Shown in pieces: positions 60,413 to 64,000 of a DNA stretch of 64,000 nt. This DNA is from Lactuca virosa. Lineage: Eukaryota > Streptophyta > Magnoliopsida > Asterales > Asteraceae. Where the stretch lies: NCBI GenBank assembly GCA_928212115.1, contig CAKMRJ010001112.1:405755610-405819609 (forward strand), written 5' to 3'. Each line of letters starts with the position of its first letter. Positions within the stretch are counted from its first letter, which is position 1. The position numbers and the translations under genes were made by a program. The notes below the pieces were generated by a model. The model worked only from the letters and a program-made list of their open reading frames with translations, was not told the DNA's origin and did no database searches.

Positions 60413-61968
60413 TTCGACCCATGACCCATATGTCATCCATGAGTTATCTCATTAAGTCATATGGGTTAGGGTTTAATTGTATGGAATTAAGTCTTATTGG
60501 TTAGGATTTAAGGGTTATGTCATTAAGTCATATGGGTCAGGGTTTAAGGGTTATGACATTAAGTCATATGGGTTAGGGTTTAGTGGTATGGAATTAAGTC
60601 ATATGGGTTAGGGTTTAAGGGTTATGTCATTAAGTCCTATTGGTTAGGATTTAATGGTATGGAATTAAGTCTTATGGGTTAGGGTTTAAGGGTTATGGAA
60701 TTAAGTCATATGGGTTAGGATTTAATCGTATGGCATTAAGTTGTATGGGTTGGGGTTTAAGGGTTATCTCATTAAGTCCTATGGGCCAGGGTTTGAGGGT
60801 TATGGCATTAAGTCATATGGGTTAATGTTTAAGGGTTATGACATTATGCAATATGGGTTAGGGGGTTATGTAATTAGGTCCTATGGGCCATGGTTTAAGC
60901 GTTATGACATTAAGTCATATGGGATAGGGTTTAAGGGTTATGGCATTAAGTCATATAGGTTAGGATTTAAGGGTTATGTCATTAAGTCTTATGGGCCAGG
61001 GTTTAAGGGTTATGGCATTAATTAATATGGGTTAGGGTTTAAGGTTTATGTCATTAAGTCATCCGGGTTAGGGTTTAATGGTATAACATTAAGTCCTTTG
61101 GGTTAGGGTTTAAGGGTTATGGCATTAAGTCATATGGGTTAGGGTTTAATGGTATGGCATTAAGTATGATGGATTAGGGTTTAAGGGTTATGTCATTAAG
61201 TCCTATGGACCATGGTTTAAGTATTATGGCATTAAGTCATATGGTTAGCGTTTAAGGGTTATGACATTAAGTCATATGGGTTAGGGTTTAAGGGTTATGT
61301 CATTTATGGAATTAATTCATATTCTTTAGGGTTTAAGGGTTATGGCATTAAGTTATATGGGTTAGGATTTAAGGGTTGTGTCATTAAGTCCTATGGGCAA
61401 AGTTTTAGGGGTTATGTCATTAATTCTTATGGCTGAGGGTTTAAGGGTTATGGAATTAAGTCATATGGGTTAGGATTTAATGGTATGACATTAATCTTAT
61501 TGCTTAGGGTTTAAGGGTTATGACATTAAGTCATATGGGTTAGGGTATAATGGTATGGCATTAAGTCCTGTGGGTTAGGGTTTAAGGGTTATGTCATTAA
61601 GTCCTATGGGTCAGGGTTTAAGGGTTCTGGCATTAAATCATATGGGTTAGGGTTTAAGGGTTATGACATTAAGTCATATGGGTTAGGGTTTAAAGGTTAT
61701 GTCATTAAGTCCTATGGGCCAGGATTTAAGGGTTATAACATTAAGTCATATGGATTAGGGTTTAACGGTTATGGCATTAAGTCATATGAGTTAGGGTTTA
61801 AGGGTTATGTCATTAAGTCCTATGGGCCAGGGTTTAAGGGTTATGGAATTAAGTCATATGGGTTAGGGTTTAAGGGTTATGACATTAAGTCATATGGGAT
61901 AGAGTTTAATGGTATGGCATTAAGTCTTATGGGTTAGGTTTTAAGGGTTATTGCATTAAGTCATCCAT
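60413..61968 (+). repeat. 36-bp tandem array with telomere-like motif
   Basis: About 40 degenerate copies of a 36-bp unit, containing GGGTTAGGGTTTAAGGG and then TTATGGCATTAAGTCATAT. Substitutions and a few indels separate copies. The frame at 60741-61025 reads GFKGYGIKSYG repeats only because 36 is a multiple of three. A partial unit of the neighbouring array type (GACCCATGACCCATATG) lies at its left edge (60416). Confidence 0.95.
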
Positions 61969-62440
61969 GGGTCTTAACATGAAACTGTAAGCCACTACCA
62001 CACCCAATGTACATGACCCATGAACCATATGTCATTCATGGGTCTTAACATTAAACTGTAAACTATTACCACCCAATGCACATAACCCATGACCCATATG
62101 CCATCCATGGTTCTTAACATGAAATTTTAAGCCACTACCATACCTAATGCAACCCGTGACCCATATGTCATCCACAGGTCTTAACATGAAACCGTAAGCC
62201 ACTACCACACCCAATGCACATGACCCATAACCCATATGTCATCCATGGGTCTTAACACGAAACTGTAAGCCACTACCACGGAATGCACATGACCTATGAT
62301 CCATATGTCATCTATGTAAACCACTACCACACCCAATGCACATGACCCATGACCCATATGTTATCCATGGGTCTTAACATGAAACTGTAAGCCACTACCA
62401 TCCAATGAACCCTAACCCATTGTCACTTGTACGTCATTAA
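61960..62440. repeat. About 74-bp tandem array
   Basis: Six to seven copies of a unit with CATGGGTCTTAACATGAAAC, AAGCCACTACCACACCCAAT and CATGACCCATGACCCATATG. It adjoins the 36-bp array, and its start phrase also appears on the far side of that array. Confidence 0.92.
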
Positions 62441-63035
62441 TGGGTTGTAACTTTAAATATTCATTTTATTTTACGCTCAAAATACGCCTTTTATATATAA
62501 CTTTTAGTTTCAATCATAGCAACATAAAGAGTTACATATTATCCATCTACGTTTTTTATTATTGTTTAATTCTCATTTATATTTAATTTTTTTTGATAAT
62601 TTCTAATCTAATGATGGCATATCGGTCGTTATGAGATGAACACCTCGTTACTCGTTGTTATTTCTTCACATTACCCATTCTATATCGACGAAACTAGTTT
62701 AAAAATTTTGAATTACTAAATTATTAGCGCTAATTTCGCAAATCCTTTCCCTCCAACCTATACACGTTAAGCTTGTATATTAGGGTCAGTTACCTTATTA
62801 GAGATATGGTTTAAATTGTTTTTCATCATATCCAACGACTCATTGATCTAAACCTACATTTCTTCATTACGTTTAGGCACTGATCACTTTGGCGATATAG
62901 GTTTTCAGTCATCTAAAATATATTTTTTATTTACTATTGTTGTGATCATTGTTTCTTGTTCTCTGATCATCATGATCTTATCTTCTTCAATAAATTGGTA
63001 TTGACTACTGTTTTTTTACATGTACTTAGGAAAGA
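62441..63035. other. Intergenic, nothing recognised
   Basis: AT-rich DNA between the tandem array and the transposon protein. Confidence 0.5.
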
Positions 63036-64000
63036 TGTTGAACTTGAAATCAAAAGGAGCATCCGATGTTAAGTGAAAAGATTTCATTGCAACTCAGGTT
63101 TTGAACTGCAACAGAACTTCAACTGCAAGATTCATAACCAAACGTTTAGTTGATGAAGATTTGAACTTCTCAAAATCATCGACCACATCCAATGCACCTA
63201 CATCTACTACCAAAACCTCTAAACCAAAATCATCAACACCATCCTCAACATATACATCGATCACTTCCACATCCTCAGCATCTCCATCTACAAAAGAAAT
63301 TCAGCACCTACATCTTCGACACCATCCTCAACACCTACACCTAAAACCAAAAATTCAACACCTACATCATCGACACCATCCTCAACACCTTCACCAACAC
63401 TGGTACCATCAACACCTACAGTAACTACCACATCCTCTTTGCCTAAACCAACTACCACATCCTCAACAACAAATACATATATCCCAACACATACACCAAA
63501 ATCTACCCTATCACCAACACCAATAACCGTAAATACATCCACAACAAAATGGTAATGGATATGTTGTGGAAACTGTAGGTGGTGAAAACAATTCCTATGC
63601 TTATGGTCTAGATAGATGTTTAAATATTAATGTTTGGAAAAAATCATGAGTTACCAATCATACCTTACACAAGTTTTTCAATATATAAACTTCTGGTCTA
63701 CACATGCATATGAATTCGAAACTAAAACTATCATATTATTTGCAGGCTCCTACCACCAAGCCCTTGTGCTACCTATATTAGTAAAGCATTTTTTCAGATA
63801 GTAGATGCAAAAGGTTACACTTGGGGAAAAGTAAGCAAAAAACTGCAGGAATTATATTGGGAGGAGTTCAAGGTAGTTAGTTATATGTTTTAAATTATTG
63901 TTTGGTAAACAGTTACATTTAAAATTATCTGTATATTTTTATGTGTAGAAAAAATATTGTTTGAGAAGAAGTAAAAGACACACAAGTGAGGAAAGCTTGG
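63036..64000 (+). pseudogene. Ptta/En/Spm-type transposon protein, cut by window end
   Basis: A Ser/Thr/Pro-rich low-complexity region spans about 63140-63555 and changes frame near 63290 (STPTSSTPSSTP phrases on both sides of the shift). Exon 63746-63872 follows an acceptor TTTGCAG and reads ATYISKAFFQIVDAKGYTWG, then KVSKKLQELYWEEFK and a GT donor. The next exon starts at 63949 with KKYCLRRSKRHTSEESL. The KGYTW...V...YWEEFKKKY pattern is that of the plant Ptta/En/Spm transposase family (accessory proteins of CACTA elements). The shift suggests a dead copy. The rest lies outside the window. Confidence 0.6.

Noticed and set aside
60741..61025. 94-aa repeat protein GFKGYGIKSY
   Set aside because: Open only because the satellite unit is 36 bp. 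It has no start context, and other frames and copies are broken.
60413..61968. CRISPR-like array of 36-bp repeats
   Set aside because: Units follow each other directly with no unique spacers, and this is a plant genome. It is a satellite.
60413..61968. True interstitial telomere
   Set aside because: Units mix GGGTTTA-like bits with non-telomeric sequence; there is no run of exact TTTAGGG repeats.

Overview
This is plant nuclear DNA. It is AT-rich and full of (TA)n and (CT)n microsatellites. Its two intact genes have short GT-AG introns, and most of the rest is nested, decayed transposons. Repeated near-palindromes of the form ACTCG(T/C)CGAGT inside Gypsy-type LTRs, together with the look of the protein-coding genes, suggest a composite such as lettuce (Lactuca). 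That species guess is inference from memory of repeats, not a database result.

Two genes look complete. (1) A GAUT4-type galacturonosyltransferase (plus strand, 13380-16351, 9 coding exons, about 621 aa) for pectin synthesis in the Golgi. (2) The small, catalytic subunit of plastid ADP-glucose pyrophosphorylase (minus strand, 28415-31222, 9 coding exons that join in frame to 530 aa) for starch synthesis. They lie 12 kb apart and nothing suggests a shared function.

Layout. 1-8298: low-gene DNA with a Harbinger-like MITE, two Mutator-like foldback elements, each with a perfect 9-bp target duplication, and Helitron-like ends. 8299-12480: a duplicated segment carrying fragments of a Mutator-type PB1-like protein, an inverted-repeat element, and a MITE sitting inside a (TA)n tract. 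12.7-16.6 kb: the GAUT4 gene. 16.6-22.4 kb: RTE and L1-type LINE tails, a decayed SANT/NAM-like Harbinger-type gene, a second copy of the (TA)n-embedded MITE, and a SINE. 23.8-27.5 kb: a deleted Copia element inside a (TA)n tract. 28.4-31.2 kb: ADP-glucose pyrophosphorylase. 32.1-40.7 kb: a Gypsy fragment (LTR plus gag) interrupted by a Mutator-like foldback element, a second Gypsy solo LTR and a Copia solo LTR. 42.6-48.5 kb: a probable solo LTR split by a gag-only Copia element with matching 342-bp LTRs. 48.7-49.9 kb: a fourth Mutator-like foldback element. 50.8-57.5 kb: a CACTA element with a TNP2 transposase, a zf-GRF passenger and a nested solo LTR. 58.3-59.4 kb: an F-box pseudogene. 60.4-62.4 kb: two tandem arrays (36-bp and about 74-bp units). 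63.0-64.0 kb: the start of a Ptta/En/Spm-type transposon protein, cut by the window edge.

I saw no CRISPR array, operon, rRNA or convincing functional tRNA gene. No wholly new system stands out. The most unusual material is structural: a microsatellite-embedded MITE family, tRNA-like Pol III modules inside a Mutator foldback element, a gag-only Copia element with a second conserved-looking reading frame, LTRs studded with palindromes, and a telomere-like 36-bp satellite.
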